Below, one piece after another: positions 1-20,913 of a stretch of DNA of 64,000 bases. The stretch is taken from positions 5,006,123 through 5,070,122 of the forward strand of contig CATQJL010000112.1 in assembly GCA_958299035.1 (NCBI GenBank), written 5' to 3'. The DNA comes from Cylicocyclus nassatus (Eukaryota > Nematoda > Chromadorea > Rhabditida > Strongylidae). The number at the start of each line of letters is the position of its first letter. Within the stretch, counting starts at the first letter, position 1. The position numbers were made by a program, and so were the translations under genes. The notes under the pieces were generated by a model. That model had not been told where the DNA came from. It did not search any database and worked only from the letters and a program-made list of their open reading frames with translations.

Positions 1-65
1 CAGAATGCAATCTATTCTTGATTATGATAGCTAAACAAGATCTACATGGGTGCAAAAAAACTTAC

Positions 66-10013
<9,948 letters not shown>

Positions 10014-10572
10014 CTATTAACAGAATACCTTGATATGGTAATGAACGCAATTAGCTTATCTATGAATATATTTCACAATGATGCACATCTGCATAATGCA
10101 AATCTTCGAGAAATTTATGTTTATTACGATATTTACAAAGCAAAAATGCTTTCATCAACAATCCAGTAACAACTACAGTTCAAATATAGTAATGTGGCAA
10201 CATAAACATGATGTTCCAAACCGCAAAGCATAATACAGCAGGAAACCTTGAGACATAATACAGTTTCTAGATTGGAATTTGACTGATACACCGCACCGAT
10301 TGCAAAAACAGAAAAGCACTCAGATGGGCTTGACTACCCTTTATTAAATTCATGAATCTTCGCTTGATGACCTAGAAATAGTGACAGTAGCATAAAACGT
10401 GCAGTGCACAGATCGCACGAGAACTGGTCCCTTATTTGAAAACATACTCGAGAGACTCTGCATGATAAGTATCTCATTTCTGCTTGATTAAAAGCAAAGT
10501 GGCAAGTGCCATACATTCCGTCGAGAACACATTGGTCCAATTCTCGTGCAGTCTTGTGAATGAACCAAACAA
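10014..10572 (-). promoter_or_regulatory. intercistronic region PSME3IP1-RNMT (possible operon spacer)
   Basis: A 559-bp gap separates the PSME3IP1 stop and the RNMT ATG, both on the minus strand. An AG acceptor-like site (GTTAATAG) directly abuts the RNMT ATG. Nematode operons use spliced-leader acceptors in such spacers. The gap is longer than the usual C. elegans spacer, so operon status is an inference. Confidence 0.4.
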
Positions 10573-12931
10573 TTACTCCTCGCAGGAAGTTTTCTTTTGT
10601 GGACGCGTGGTCTGCAGAACAGGAATGTACTGGTCCTCCTCATCTTCGCTATTGGTAGACGAAGCGCTATCACTAAAATAAGAAAGGTTTAATGATATCT
10701 CGTGGGAGATAAGTTATAAGAATGGCCATTGGAACCTTATTGTTAGTTAAATATAGAAATTCGAGGCAACATATTTACCTGACCTAGCAACTCTTAAAGG
10801 ATAAAGGATTCGGCGTCTTCAATACCCTCTGCGGGCCGCCAAACGCACTCTACTTCATAGTCGAAGAGGCAATTGTATGCGTGCGGGCCTATTACAGTGA
10901 CTTGCGGGGGCCAACCGATTACCAAATCAGTGTTTTTATCCTCCCAGATTACTCTGGTACCAATTTACCGTCTCCGGAGAGTAGAGGGCTTGGTTGGCCC
11001 AGGGGCTAGATCGAACCTGGGTCCGATCTGATCATAGCGGCGCCTCATACCAATACGCCACTCGTCCCCTTTGCAACTCTTAGGGCCACAAAAAATATCT
11101 CACAGCTTTCCACTTCCTTTCACTTTACACGACAATTGGTAATGAGAAGCAGAATAAGCAGTAACGGCCTTCGCCTAATGAATAAAAGAAAAAATATCTG
11201 GAATCCAGGACAAAAAAATTATCCCTTTTCAATTTTTTTGCAGACAGAAATAGCAGTTCCGGAAAATACCCAAGTACAGTTTACCACTTTTATCTGTAAC
11301 GCACAGTCACACCGCTGCAAAGACCTAGATATCTTTATTTTTGCGTGCGGAAGTGTTGATACGTTACATACACTACAACTAAACGCAGTAGACAGAAGCA
11401 TAGCGCGAATGGTTCGGCAAAATGAAAAGACAGATGGGGTATGGGTCTGTTCGTAAAAGTAACGAGGGTACTAGAATGGAGTATTCAAAGGAAAACGGTA
11501 AAGAAGATGCTTAAATACCCTTCGCCATTGAATCTGCATTACAGTGGATTAAGAATTGCTGTCAAATAAAATCATCAACAAATCATTGTAAAAAATCATT
11601 ATTACGACGAAGACTCTGCTTTAGAGGAAATGCCAAGCAACAGCAGGCAGAAAAAAAGTGGGCAAATCTAGCACAAACCTCGACGCATCATAACTTCCGA
11701 TACCAGGTATCGTTCCAACAATTTTCATTGCCGAAACTGCTGGTTGTCCGGTAACTTGTTCAGCCGGTCGATTATTGGCAGGATTCTCAGCTGGTCGTGC
11801 CACTTTCTCAGTTGTACCATCACCATTGCTGCTAGTTCTACAAAATATATTTAACTAAAACTTTGACTAAAAGGGTTACAAGCTAACTTGTGAGATTATG
11901 TGAACATACGATTTTCGTTTGATTGCAGTAGAGAGTATAGCTGCCTGTTTCGACTTTTGTGGTTTGTTGTCTGTGGGTGCAACTTTCAACTGAGACACTG
12001 TAGGAGGTTCGGTCAAATTCAACTGGCTTCGAGCTATGGCAGCTTCTCTAAGCGCTTCTTCTTCTTCCTGAAGAGAAAAATTCTAAGCGACTGATGAGAT
12101 TCGAACACAGGTCCAGCACGATACATCAAGTCCTTGGGTCTAAAATCAAGTTTTAGACCTAGGTTTTTGCAAGATAAATGGAGTCATGTTTGATGCTGAT
12201 GCGATGAGCCTGTTCAATTCTCAAAAAAAAACCGCTTCCAAACGACGCGTGAGAAGGTGGCAAACAACAAAATTATAATCTTTAACTGAGGCCCCAGCCA
12301 GACCTTTCTCAAAAGCGCCCAAATTCCTCTAACCTCTCTTCACTTTCTCTGTCTCTCCTCACACGACAAAGTGAAGAGATATGAGGGAAATCTGGGCGCT
12401 TTTGAGCGTTTTTGAGCGGTTTTGAGCGAAGTCTGGCTTGGCTGAGAATATCGCCCAATGACTGTCATTTGGAAGAAAACTATACAAGATTGACTGACAG
12501 ATCTACCTTCTTTGCTTTTCGCATTTGTTCTGATTTCATCTGGTTAACACGAGCCAAAAATTCGCTTTCGTCCTCATCTATTCCTCGGATCATATTCTCT
12601 GAATATATTTGAATAACTTCATTTGATGACTAAAAACCCAGTCTGTAAATGGAAATAATATATGCAGAGAACTAAGCTTACTGAATTTCTTAGCTTCATC
12701 GATTTCGGCCTGCTTGGCCTCTTTGTTGTCTCTCAATTGCTCATAGAGCGATTTGTTGCATACTTCAGGTTCTGGAGCCACTGAAAATGGCAGATTTCAC
12801 GAATTCCATTTCAGAGAGGACCTAAAAAAATAACCTGCTGGATCATCTGGCTTCCTTACCCGCTCCCATTCTTCTTGTCTTCTTTTCTTCTCCTCCTCTA
12901 GCTCACTTGTTGAAACAAACCCACTGGACAT
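10573..12931 (-). CDS. PSME3IP1: PSME3-interacting protein (FAM192A/NIP30 family)
   Basis: In animals this nuclear protein binds the PA28-gamma (PSME3) proteasome activator. Six exons join in phase to 234 residues (human protein about 254): 12931-12835, 12780-12682, 12598-12507, 12067-11910, 11837-11679 and 10672-10573. Family signatures run in order: GFVSTSELEEEKKRRQEEWE and RVRKPDDPA at the N-terminus, SLYEQLRDNKEAKQAEIDE, MIRGIDEDESEFLARVNQ, then a low-complexity linker. The conserved C-terminal block is VGTIPGIGSYDASRSDSASS followed by an acidic stretch. The start ATG lies 2 bases after a TTCCTGCAG acceptor-like site, as expected for spliced-leader addition. The stop is 560 bp upstream of the RNMT start on the same strand. 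A SINE sits in intron 5 and a MITE in intron 3. Confidence 0.9.
10797..11072 (-). mobile_element. tRNA-derived SINE with target-site duplication
   Basis: On the minus strand the element starts near 11070 with a tRNA-like head: GGGGACGAGTGGCG, an A-box-like TGGCGTATTGG and a B-box-like GGTTCGATCTAGCC. A roughly 200-bp unrelated body follows, ending in a CCTTTATCCTTT-like tail. It is flanked by a perfect 10-bp direct repeat, GCAACTCTTA, at 10787-10796 and 11073-11082. That repeat shows insertion by target-primed reverse transcription. The element sits in intron 5 of PSME3IP1. Confidence 0.75.
12294..12444. mobile_element. MITE in PSME3IP1 intron 3
   Basis: The ends are inverted copies: CCAGCCAGAC...CTCAAAAGCGCCCA on the left, and TGGGCGCTTTTGAG...GTCTGGCTTGGCTG on the right. 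The inner arms AGAGGAATTTGGG and TCTTCACTTT also pair. The right arm carries a short triplication of the TTTTGAGCG motif. No coding capacity is seen. Confidence 0.65.
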
Positions 12932-14385
12932 GCCTGCAGGAATAAAGATGGATTTTTCAAGATCAAAGTCCGAAAAATGCTAAGCTGTGCAAAGTTAACA
13001 GCAAAGCGATTGAATGGATTAACACTTCCAAAAAAAGGTATCTAAAAATATGGGTCAGCGAGAAATTGCGCGCTACATTGAAAATATTCGCCCTAATCTT
13101 GTTTGTCGTAAACTCGTCCGCATTAAATCTTGTTCGCGCGACGTCGCGTCGGCCGTTGCGAATGCTTGTCCGCCACAGCTGTGTCGCGTGCGCTTGCTAT
13201 TGAACGTTGTTTTCTTCTTCTGATGAGGTTTCGGTTTATTTTTCTTCCTCTGGCTAAGGTATTCTGGCATTTTATACGTTCGATATGCTAGTTCATGTTT
13301 TCAAGCACTATTTAAAATTATTTATTTAGGTTTGATTTGCATCGGTGAAAAGAAAGGTTTTCAATTATGAGCCATCTTCTCCTTGTTTTCTCTAGTTATC
13401 TTTATCTTTACGTTGTGAATAGGGAGGAGAGCACGGTACAAAGAAAGACGTTTTTGAAGGAGAACTTGACTGTTCGTGATAAGACAAAATGAATCTGCTT
13501 TACTTCAATTCATACTTTGATTCATTTTACAAGTCTCTATCTGAGAAAGGAGATTAGTAGTATGGGCGTAAAGTAATTCTTTTCGTTATTTGTTGATTTT
13601 GCTTCTTCTGTTCGATGGCAGAAACACAAACTAGAAACATGAACTTTTTTCTTCAAAGCTTGAAAGTCTAGTTCGGCGAATCTTGTTTGCTGAGCGGTGG
13701 TTGAAATCTCTCATAACCATGTGAACATATGCGACGTCATTTGTTTACATTTCCTATCAGTAACTGCGATGAACATTGTGTTTGCTTAAAGAAAACTAAC
13801 TACTATCTCTGGAACATGACCCGATACCGTTCACTTTCACTTTTTGCATTGTTTTGACAGTATTGTAAAACTTGATTTATAGGCAATAGAACATTCTCAT
13901 ACAAAAGTTGACTGCGTCTGCTTTGGTAATATCAATGCAGTTCATATTTGTTTTGTTAAACTTCCTGCATTTAGTACTTTGAGTTTTATTTGTGAAAATC
14001 ACATAAACGCATTACACTTGCACTTTTCTCGTCAAAATTTCTAGATGATTCCTTTTTCCCACACTTGAACTTTTTAACACTATTACAGCACTCAGCTTCT
14101 CATGCAACATTTCTTTTTCTTCTAATTTCGCAACGGTGTTGAATTCTGCCTCACATTCTAATCAATAAACCACCTCACTGTTTACTTCGCTGCTAAACCT
14201 CGCCTGATGTAACTCGTGAAAGAAACATTCTGTGTGTTATCTTTCATTTAACTCACGTTGACATGAATAATCATTCTTTCTTTTTCACTGGCTACAATAC
14301 GGTTGTTGCAATGCAAGCTATCTCGGTCATTTTCAGTGTTTTTCTTTCTTTTAGTCCAATCTTTGAATTTCAGTTATTAGGAGAG
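12932..14385. promoter_or_regulatory. divergent intergenic region between PSME3IP1 and hrdl-1
   Basis: This 1.45 kb AT-rich region lies between two genes transcribed away from each other, so it should hold both promoters. An AATTTCAG acceptor ends at 14373, 12 bases before the hrdl-1 ATG, consistent with trans-splicing or a 5' UTR intron. A 65-codon basic open frame (13270-13073, minus) lies in the leader of PSME3IP1. Its status is unclear. Confidence 0.5.
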
Positions 14386-17300
14386 ATGGATCGCCCACGT
14401 CGTAATAATCATACGGGATTTTCAAGTGTTTTACGATTGAGTCGAACACCTTTTCCATCGCTCACTAGTTACATTGTTATTAGCTTCTGCATATCGCTCA
14501 TAGCATTGGCTAATATTGTGAGCGTCTTCAAGTCTCAACCTGAGGTCGGTATCTATCGATTCGTTTTTTTTTTATTATTTTGCCATATACCGGATTTTGC
14601 ACAGAGTCATTTTTTTCCTACTTTATCTTTTCTCTTGCTCATGTCATGCTTTGTGGTTTTAGTTTGACAGAAATTTATAGCTTATCTTTTACTCGTTCTT
14701 GCAGAAGGCGCTGGTTTTCGACTATCTTAGCTTTTCATCATGTTTTTTTCTATTTTATTTCTCATATGCCATGATAGTTTACACTAGTAACAATACGAAG
14801 GGAGGATGGTTTTTTTACTATCTGCTTCGCGCATTCGCTAAAATGGCTGCGCGGTAATCAATCTGCTGAAAAAGTACAAAAACACGCGCTCATACCATGA
14901 TGCCACTGCACATGCTTTCCGTTCCGCACCTCCGCACACGTGCCGCGTCAAAAAAAAACTGAGGGTGCTTTCTCACCGCAGTGACATAATAGTTAGCGGA
15001 ACTAGACCGTTCTGTTTATATTTATTATCTCAAAATTGCCCAGAAGACGGCGCAGGGATTGGTGAGTTCTCTGGGAGAGAACATAAAAAACGAGTTTTTG
15101 AGCTGTTTTTCGCATAAGTGTGGTGGAAATCTAAAATACCAATACTCTTCAATGTGAAAGAGGCGCGACGAAAGAGTGGTAGCAACTTTAGCATGTTTCT
15201 TATCCTTGCTTTTATTTTCAGATCAAATCACTTCTTCAAGAAGAGATACTCAACAGTTCATTGACATCCACATATGATCCAAAAGATCTAGAGTATCTCT
15301 CTTCGCTCACAGTAGTGCAAGCCGTCCAGTACATCAAAGGCAATAGTCCCCTGATATGGGTTAGTGATTAATTTTTGTGCTTTTTTCAATTTGACGTCTT
15401 TACTCTACTTTTTAGGTATCTATCAATACCTACTTTGCTGTTCTTGCTCTTATTGCAAAGTTTGTTACTAAGTTAACGTTCAAAGAACTTACTCGGCAAG
15501 AAGAAATCGTTGTTCGTCATGGTTTCTTATCTTTTCTTATGTTTAGGTGAGTATGCATTTTACATTTTACATTTTTGTAATGTTCTTTTTTGGCATGGTT
15601 ACCTATTGGTTTTCTATTTTCAGCATAGTTTTTCTGTCGGTAGTAGCCGGTGCACACCAGTCGCATAGAATTTTACCTTGGTTAGTATGGTTTGGAATAA
15701 TTGGATTCATGACAGTGCTCCATGACATTGCGTACCAGCGATTCAAATTTGTAAGTTTGATTTAGCCGATATGAGAGGTTTTTTTTGTGTCAGATCGACT
15801 GGACAAATAGTCGGATTCGTTGCATGATTTCTTTACGATTGAAGATCGAATTAGGAACAGATTTTATTGATAATAACAGCGAGAGTTCCTTCTATATCAG
15901 TTTTAGAGACTCATCTTTAAATTGGGAGGTGTTTGCAATCATAGGCTTTCATACCACCTGAACTTCGTCCGTCACCATTACAATAGGGAATTACAAGTAA
16001 CTTTATGTTGAATCGCCTATAAAGCCAGAAAACCAGTAGTTTCTTTATTTTCTAACAAATGCCCGGCAATGTTCCGCCCATTCATCGAATTTTTTTGAGT
16101 TATTTATATCCTGATTGATGCTGAATAATCTAGCCTTCTAGCTGTGTTTCATTCAAAGCGTGGCTATACATTTTGGATGTCGACAACTTTACCGGTGTTA
16201 CCTGTTTCGCCGGTGTTGAATGATCAAATGCTTGGTCTTGCAGTGACACCATTCATTTTTTGCGTATGAAAAGATTAGGCAGCCCTGACATCTCATTATT
16301 CAACACCGACGATGTACGTGCTGGTTCAGAATAAGAAGCACTAATCAGCGTCAGTATGTTCCCGGTGTCATATGAAGAACAGCTCAGACAGTCCTACTAC
16401 TTTCGAACAAATGACAAAAAGTAATAGTACTCTGCAGTTATCAAACAAGTAACCATAGAAACAATATCATATAATATAAATCATGATTATATCTGTTATA
16501 AACTTCTCAGCGAAAACGGAAAGGCATTTTATCAGAAAGAGTAAAGGTTTATTCTAGGTTTCTACATCAGCAGGATCGTCCGGTGGTCGTCTTTCTTGGT
16601 TATGCTTTTCACTCTTTGCTCTTTCTGTCTTCTTGATAATGTTGGTCATCAGATTTCACGATCAAATAAACATCAGCCACATGCTTTTCCTTCTTGTAGA
16701 CGTAAGTTTCTCTTTGCTATGATCTGACACTATTGTAATTGGTCTTCTAGGCTACATTGTCGTTGTTACGCTCCTTACATGGGCTTTTGCGTTGCCTCTC
16801 ATCATCAGAACGTTTCGCGCGTAGTCCAGATGCTGTGCGACATTTTAATTACTGGCTCGACTTATCTGTCACTCTTGCCACGGATACAATCCAGCTCTTC
16901 AACTATGTGAATTTTTAAATTTAGGAGTATGTCTTCCACCTTCATTTCATTTCAAAATATTTCTTTTTCAGATCCATCTCATGTTTATGTCACCGCTCGG
17001 GTTCAACATTACTTGCTTCTTTTTCTTCTACCACATCAAGAATGCATACAAGTATGTGTTTATTACTTTCTACCTTTTGCGTTTTTACCTGGATTCTATT
17101 CCAGCTCCATTGTGAACACTCTTACGCGTCATCATAAGCATAATCAAATCTTCTTGCATATTCAATCCACGTATCCGAATGAAGTAGCCGAAGATAGAGA
17201 TCTTTGCATTGGTGAGGCATTTACACGATCTTTTTGGTGTTTTCGTTCACTATGTTGCAGCCGATGAAGTTTGACTGATTTTTCTCGCTACAAGTCTTTT

Positions 17301-18964
17301 CCTGATACTTTTTTTTATCTGTATCAATTAGCAAGCATTTGATCTTCAATACATATGTTTTCTTATGTTTCATCCTGATGAGGGTTACGAAAATTTGACA
17401 TTTTCACTTTGCTTAGCGGGTCGTCCCTTTGCTTTTTTCACTATCACTTGTATTTGTTTCTTGCCTTATCGTTGTTATTTTTCTGTGTATAGTCGATTTA
17501 GTGTGCTGGGAAAAGCTTGGACTATCTCGTCGCCTTCCCTGTGGTCATCAATTCCATGACTGGTGTCTGATGTGGTGGTTGGCGCAGGATGGATCATGCC
17601 CAACTTGTCGCCGAGCGGTATCTGCACCACCACCCATGAACCAACCGCCTCCGCCATCTCCGGGATCAACCACCACATTCCGTTTCGGTGGGGGGTAAGT
17701 ACGATTGCTTCTTGTCATTTTCTTTCATTTTTTAACCTTTTTCTATAGTTTTGGATTTTTGCGGCTTCCATCGTTTTCCATCGAATTTTCCACTGGGTCA
17801 ACTGCCCTCAATCCTTTTCTGAGGCGTCAAACCCAGCACGATGATTCGCAGTTGACAGGAATGGCTAATCAGGTATTACTTCTATCTTATTTTCCGTATT
17901 TGAGAAACGAAGGGAATGAGCTTAGGTAAATGAGATGTTTCCGCAAATACCCGTTGAGACCATTATCGAAGATCTTCGAGTGACTGGATCAACACAGGCG
18001 ACTATAGAGAATATACTCGAGGGAAGAGTAGGATTCATGGCCGGGATAATGGGGAATGATGTAAGCGCTTGAGATTTCTGCTTCGTTAGGAAAATGCTTT
18101 GTTGAGTACCCTGTTAAATTTTAATGTATTTTGATAGCAGTGGCGGACCGAGGGGGGGGGGCGGGGGGGGGGGGCGCGCGCCCCCCCCCCCGAGAATGGG
18201 TCGCGAAATTTTTGAAACTTACCTATATGGGTTGTAAAAATGTGCAAACGACTTGTTTGCACTGGAAAATAATTAAAATAATTTTTAAAATTTTTAAAAA
18301 ATTCATTTTAGCCTTATAAAAAAATTTTTTTCGGGGGCGTGGCTGACGCCACGCCCCCTTTTTTCAGACTTTAGGGGTCGGGAACCCGCAAAAATTTTGA
18401 GAAGCACCCCAAAAATTTTTTCGGAGTGCGTGGCTAACGCCACGCACCTTCCTTAGAAAAAATTTTTTTTCGCGCCCCCCCCCCCGAAAAAAATTTCTCG
18501 GACCGCCACTGTTTGATAGTTATGTTCATTATTTTACTTTTGCATTTTCTTTGCTATGAAAATAAGTTTCACCTTTTTCCCAGGATGACGAACATCCTTG
18601 GCGGGTCAATGGCGGAGCGGGAGACAACGATGATTTGCTATTTGATGACGATGACGATAGCAGTGGTGAAGACGCTGCTTCGTCATCAGATTCAGCGTTC
18701 ACACCTTCTCCTCCGCAGCGCTCTGCTTCTGGTGATCCCACAGGAAGCTCGACGGCTGAAGAAGATCTTACGCCATATCAAATTGCAAAGAGGGAAATGA
18801 TAGCATTGCATAGAAGGTATTTTTTTTCTTTTTCTAGTAAATTTATGACCTGAAGTGTATTTGTGGGTTGCTTTTTGTTCGTTTTAAATGCAACTAAAAC
18901 TCATTTCAGACGATATATAGAATCGGAAAAAGGACGAGACCTCCGCGAGAGGGGTTACCAGTAA
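14386..18964 (+). CDS. hrdl-1: ER membrane RING E3 ubiquitin ligase, gp78/AMFR (HRD-like)
   Basis: This ligase acts in ER-associated degradation. Thirteen exons join in phase to 593 residues: 14386-14544, 15222-15359, 15416-15546, 15624-15750, 16558-16701, 16751-16906, 16972-17051, 17105-17211, 17502-17694, 17749-17872, 17926-18060, 18584-18816 and 18910-18964. Residues 1-300 contain several membrane segments. The RING-H2 finger spans exons 8-9: DLCIVCWEKL, then RRLPCGHQFHDWCLMWWLAQ and CPTCRRA. A proline-rich linker and an LPSFSIEF block match AMFR. The CUE domain (MANQVNEMFPQIPVETIIED, then ILEGRVGFMAG) should bind ubiquitin. An acidic serine-rich tail follows, ending in an arginine-rich VIM-like helix. 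The symbol is that of the C. elegans AMFR homolog as I remember it. Confidence 0.95.
18138..18511. mobile_element. hAT-type MITE in hrdl-1 intron 11
   Basis: Terminal inverted repeats CAGTGGCGGACCGAG and CTCGGACCGCCACTG differ at one base. They are flanked by a perfect 8-bp duplication, TTTGATAG, at 18130-18137 and 18512-18519. An 8-bp duplication with CAGTGGCGG ends is the hAT superfamily signature. The subterminal parts are G and C homopolymer tracts. No transposase is encoded. Confidence 0.85.
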
Positions 18965-19593
18965 ACTAAATACGACTACGGGATTTTTTTAAATGTTCAT
19001 TTTTGTTCATACAACTGACTTGCTTTCGTCGCTATTTTTTCAAAATTTCCCTATCTGAAAGCAGTTATATATCCTTTGTTGATTCGGTGTTCGCATATTC
19101 CTCTTGTGGAGTAGTTCCATTGTAGATAATGTATAGTGTCTATTTTGTCCCTGCATGTTTAGGTATGCTTTTTTGGATTCGGTCGTAAATCATAATTTGT
19201 CGTATTAATACTATTCTTAATGAGATTGTATGTATGCCCTTTAGTCTCTAAAGTGACCCTCAAACTCTTGAAGAAGTCATCGTCCGGTTTTTGCCTGCAA
19301 AAAGAAAATCAGTGATTCTTACATGTTTTTCCCTACTCTTGCCGCGCAGGTTCGAAAGCTTTCGAGGTCTGAGTGAATTATTTTTAAAGATTATCCATAG
19401 ACATTATCATTGCATCTGTCTGCCTTGTGCTTAAATAAATTTGCAAAATACATAATTTTCTTAGTTTCAAAATACTCTGCACATTTTTATCGGATATAAC
19501 AGGCTCAGCGTAGTACTAATGATGATCAGCAAAACGGCAGCTCTATAGCTTATGTGGATATCACATTGTCGTTGTGTCCTGCGAATGCCATCA
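18965..19593. other. convergent 3' intergenic region
   Basis: This 630-bp gap lies between the stop of hrdl-1 (plus) and the stop of the 189-residue gene (minus). An AATAAA on the plus strand at 19434-19439 could end hrdl-1 transcripts. No further gene is seen. Confidence 0.5.
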
Positions 19594-20913
19594 CTAGTAA
19601 GCTGACAGCATGAAATTAGCGGCATGCCGGCAGGAAGGAGTGATTGAGAGAAATTCGGGTGCCCAATAGATGCGCTGGTAACGACGATCCTGGAAAAAAA
19701 ATCGGTAAGTTTGGAGTCTTTTCGAATTTTCCTTTTATGCATGGTTAGGTCGCCACCCTAGAGGTATTACATTGAGTTGACGCTTAATTCTACTAGACCG
19801 TGCTCAAGGAAGTTGACTATGTTACTGGTTCCTGTTACTAATTGCTTACTGCGTGTCTCCACGAAATAGAAGAATGATTTGATGCGTTAGTTTCACAAAC
19901 ACCAATTACAATGAATTCAAGCCACAGCCACCAATGGACAAACCTCAGCTGGTCGCCAATCTTCCGGCTCTAAAAACGGTGAGATGTAATCCAAACCGCA
20001 TGCGCGGCCTTTCCAATAACGGAAATAGTTGTCGAACCTGAATTTGCATTTCCAATGCGAGAACTCTGCAATCTTCGAAAATCACCTTGTAGTACTCGTC
20101 GGCAGTGTGTAACACCTGCTTAGTGGCTTTTCCCCGGGCATGGTCATTTCTTTAAGAGGACGAGTTGCAATGCGCGGAAGCATCACGCGATGGCTGGAAG
20201 AAAGTGTATATCACTGCTGTTAAAAGTTTGGAGAATAGGTTCCAAAAATGGGAGTGGCAAGGGGCGGAGTTTGCAAGAATGCTAGTTTTGACTGGAACTC
20301 GCAGGAAGAAGTTTGGGTGTGGGTCTACATCTAATTTTGTTCAACAAGTCCCTTTAGCTTTTTTCGTATTTTGGGCATGAAAAAAGCTTCCAAAGAAGGC
20401 GTGGCGGGGATGGTGCTCACGAAAGCAGTGCTGAATGGTGAGGAGCGTTTTATTATGAGTTGTCAATATTTTTCGAAGGTCAGCTCACTTTCGATCCCGC
20501 TCAACAAGCCATTCACTTTGTTTTGTGTTGTACGACTTGTGTGGGACCAGATCGTAATCGCAAACGCGATTTCTGGAAAGAAATTTATTTGGAAACAAAT
20601 CTCCTAACAGTTAACGGCAAACCAACCTCTTTGGAATGCAAAGACTTGGTGCAAGCGTTGTGTACATTTTTCGTTCTCTGAATGTCCCCAAATGCGGGTG
20701 ATACATCTCATCATAACGAGAGTGTTTCGCATGCGAATATGAGTTATTTACATCATCAAACCTGGAAAAAGATAATCTTATAGTTTTGTTTTGCGCAAAA
20801 TTGCTATTATAGTAGGTTTGATGGTGACTTTGTTATTCTTGCCATTAAGATAATATTTACTCGTAAAAGTTCGCCTTAGAGCGCCCCTTTGCACGATTTG
20901 TCCCTACAGTCAT
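19594..20913 (-). CDS. unrecognised 189-residue protein, six exons
   Basis: Six minus-strand exons join in phase from ATG to stop: 20913-20861, 20761-20627, 20572-20489, 20193-20086, 20037-19944 and 19689-19594. Every internal border is GT...AG, with good acceptors such as TTTTTCCAG, TTTCTTTCCAG and TTTCTTCCAG, and intron 4 is only 48 bp. The product begins MTVGTNRAKGRSKANFYEF, is rich in Tyr, His and Arg (SYSHAKHSRYDEMYHPHLG), and ends with FDNYFRYWKGRACGLDYISP, FLEPEDWRPAEDRRYQRIYW and a short tail. No membrane segment, signal peptide or known domain is seen. Six consistent borders make a real gene likely. Function is unknown. It is convergent to hrdl-1. Confidence 0.75.

Noticed and set aside
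13073..13270. 65-codon basic frame in the leader region of PSME3IP1
   Set aside because: No conserved pattern and no fixed transcript start; it could be an upstream ORF but cannot be supported.
19467..19742. 91-codon minus-strand frame with a hydrophobic end
   Set aside because: The phase-consistent gene uses another frame of the same DNA (19689-19594); this frame is a shadow.
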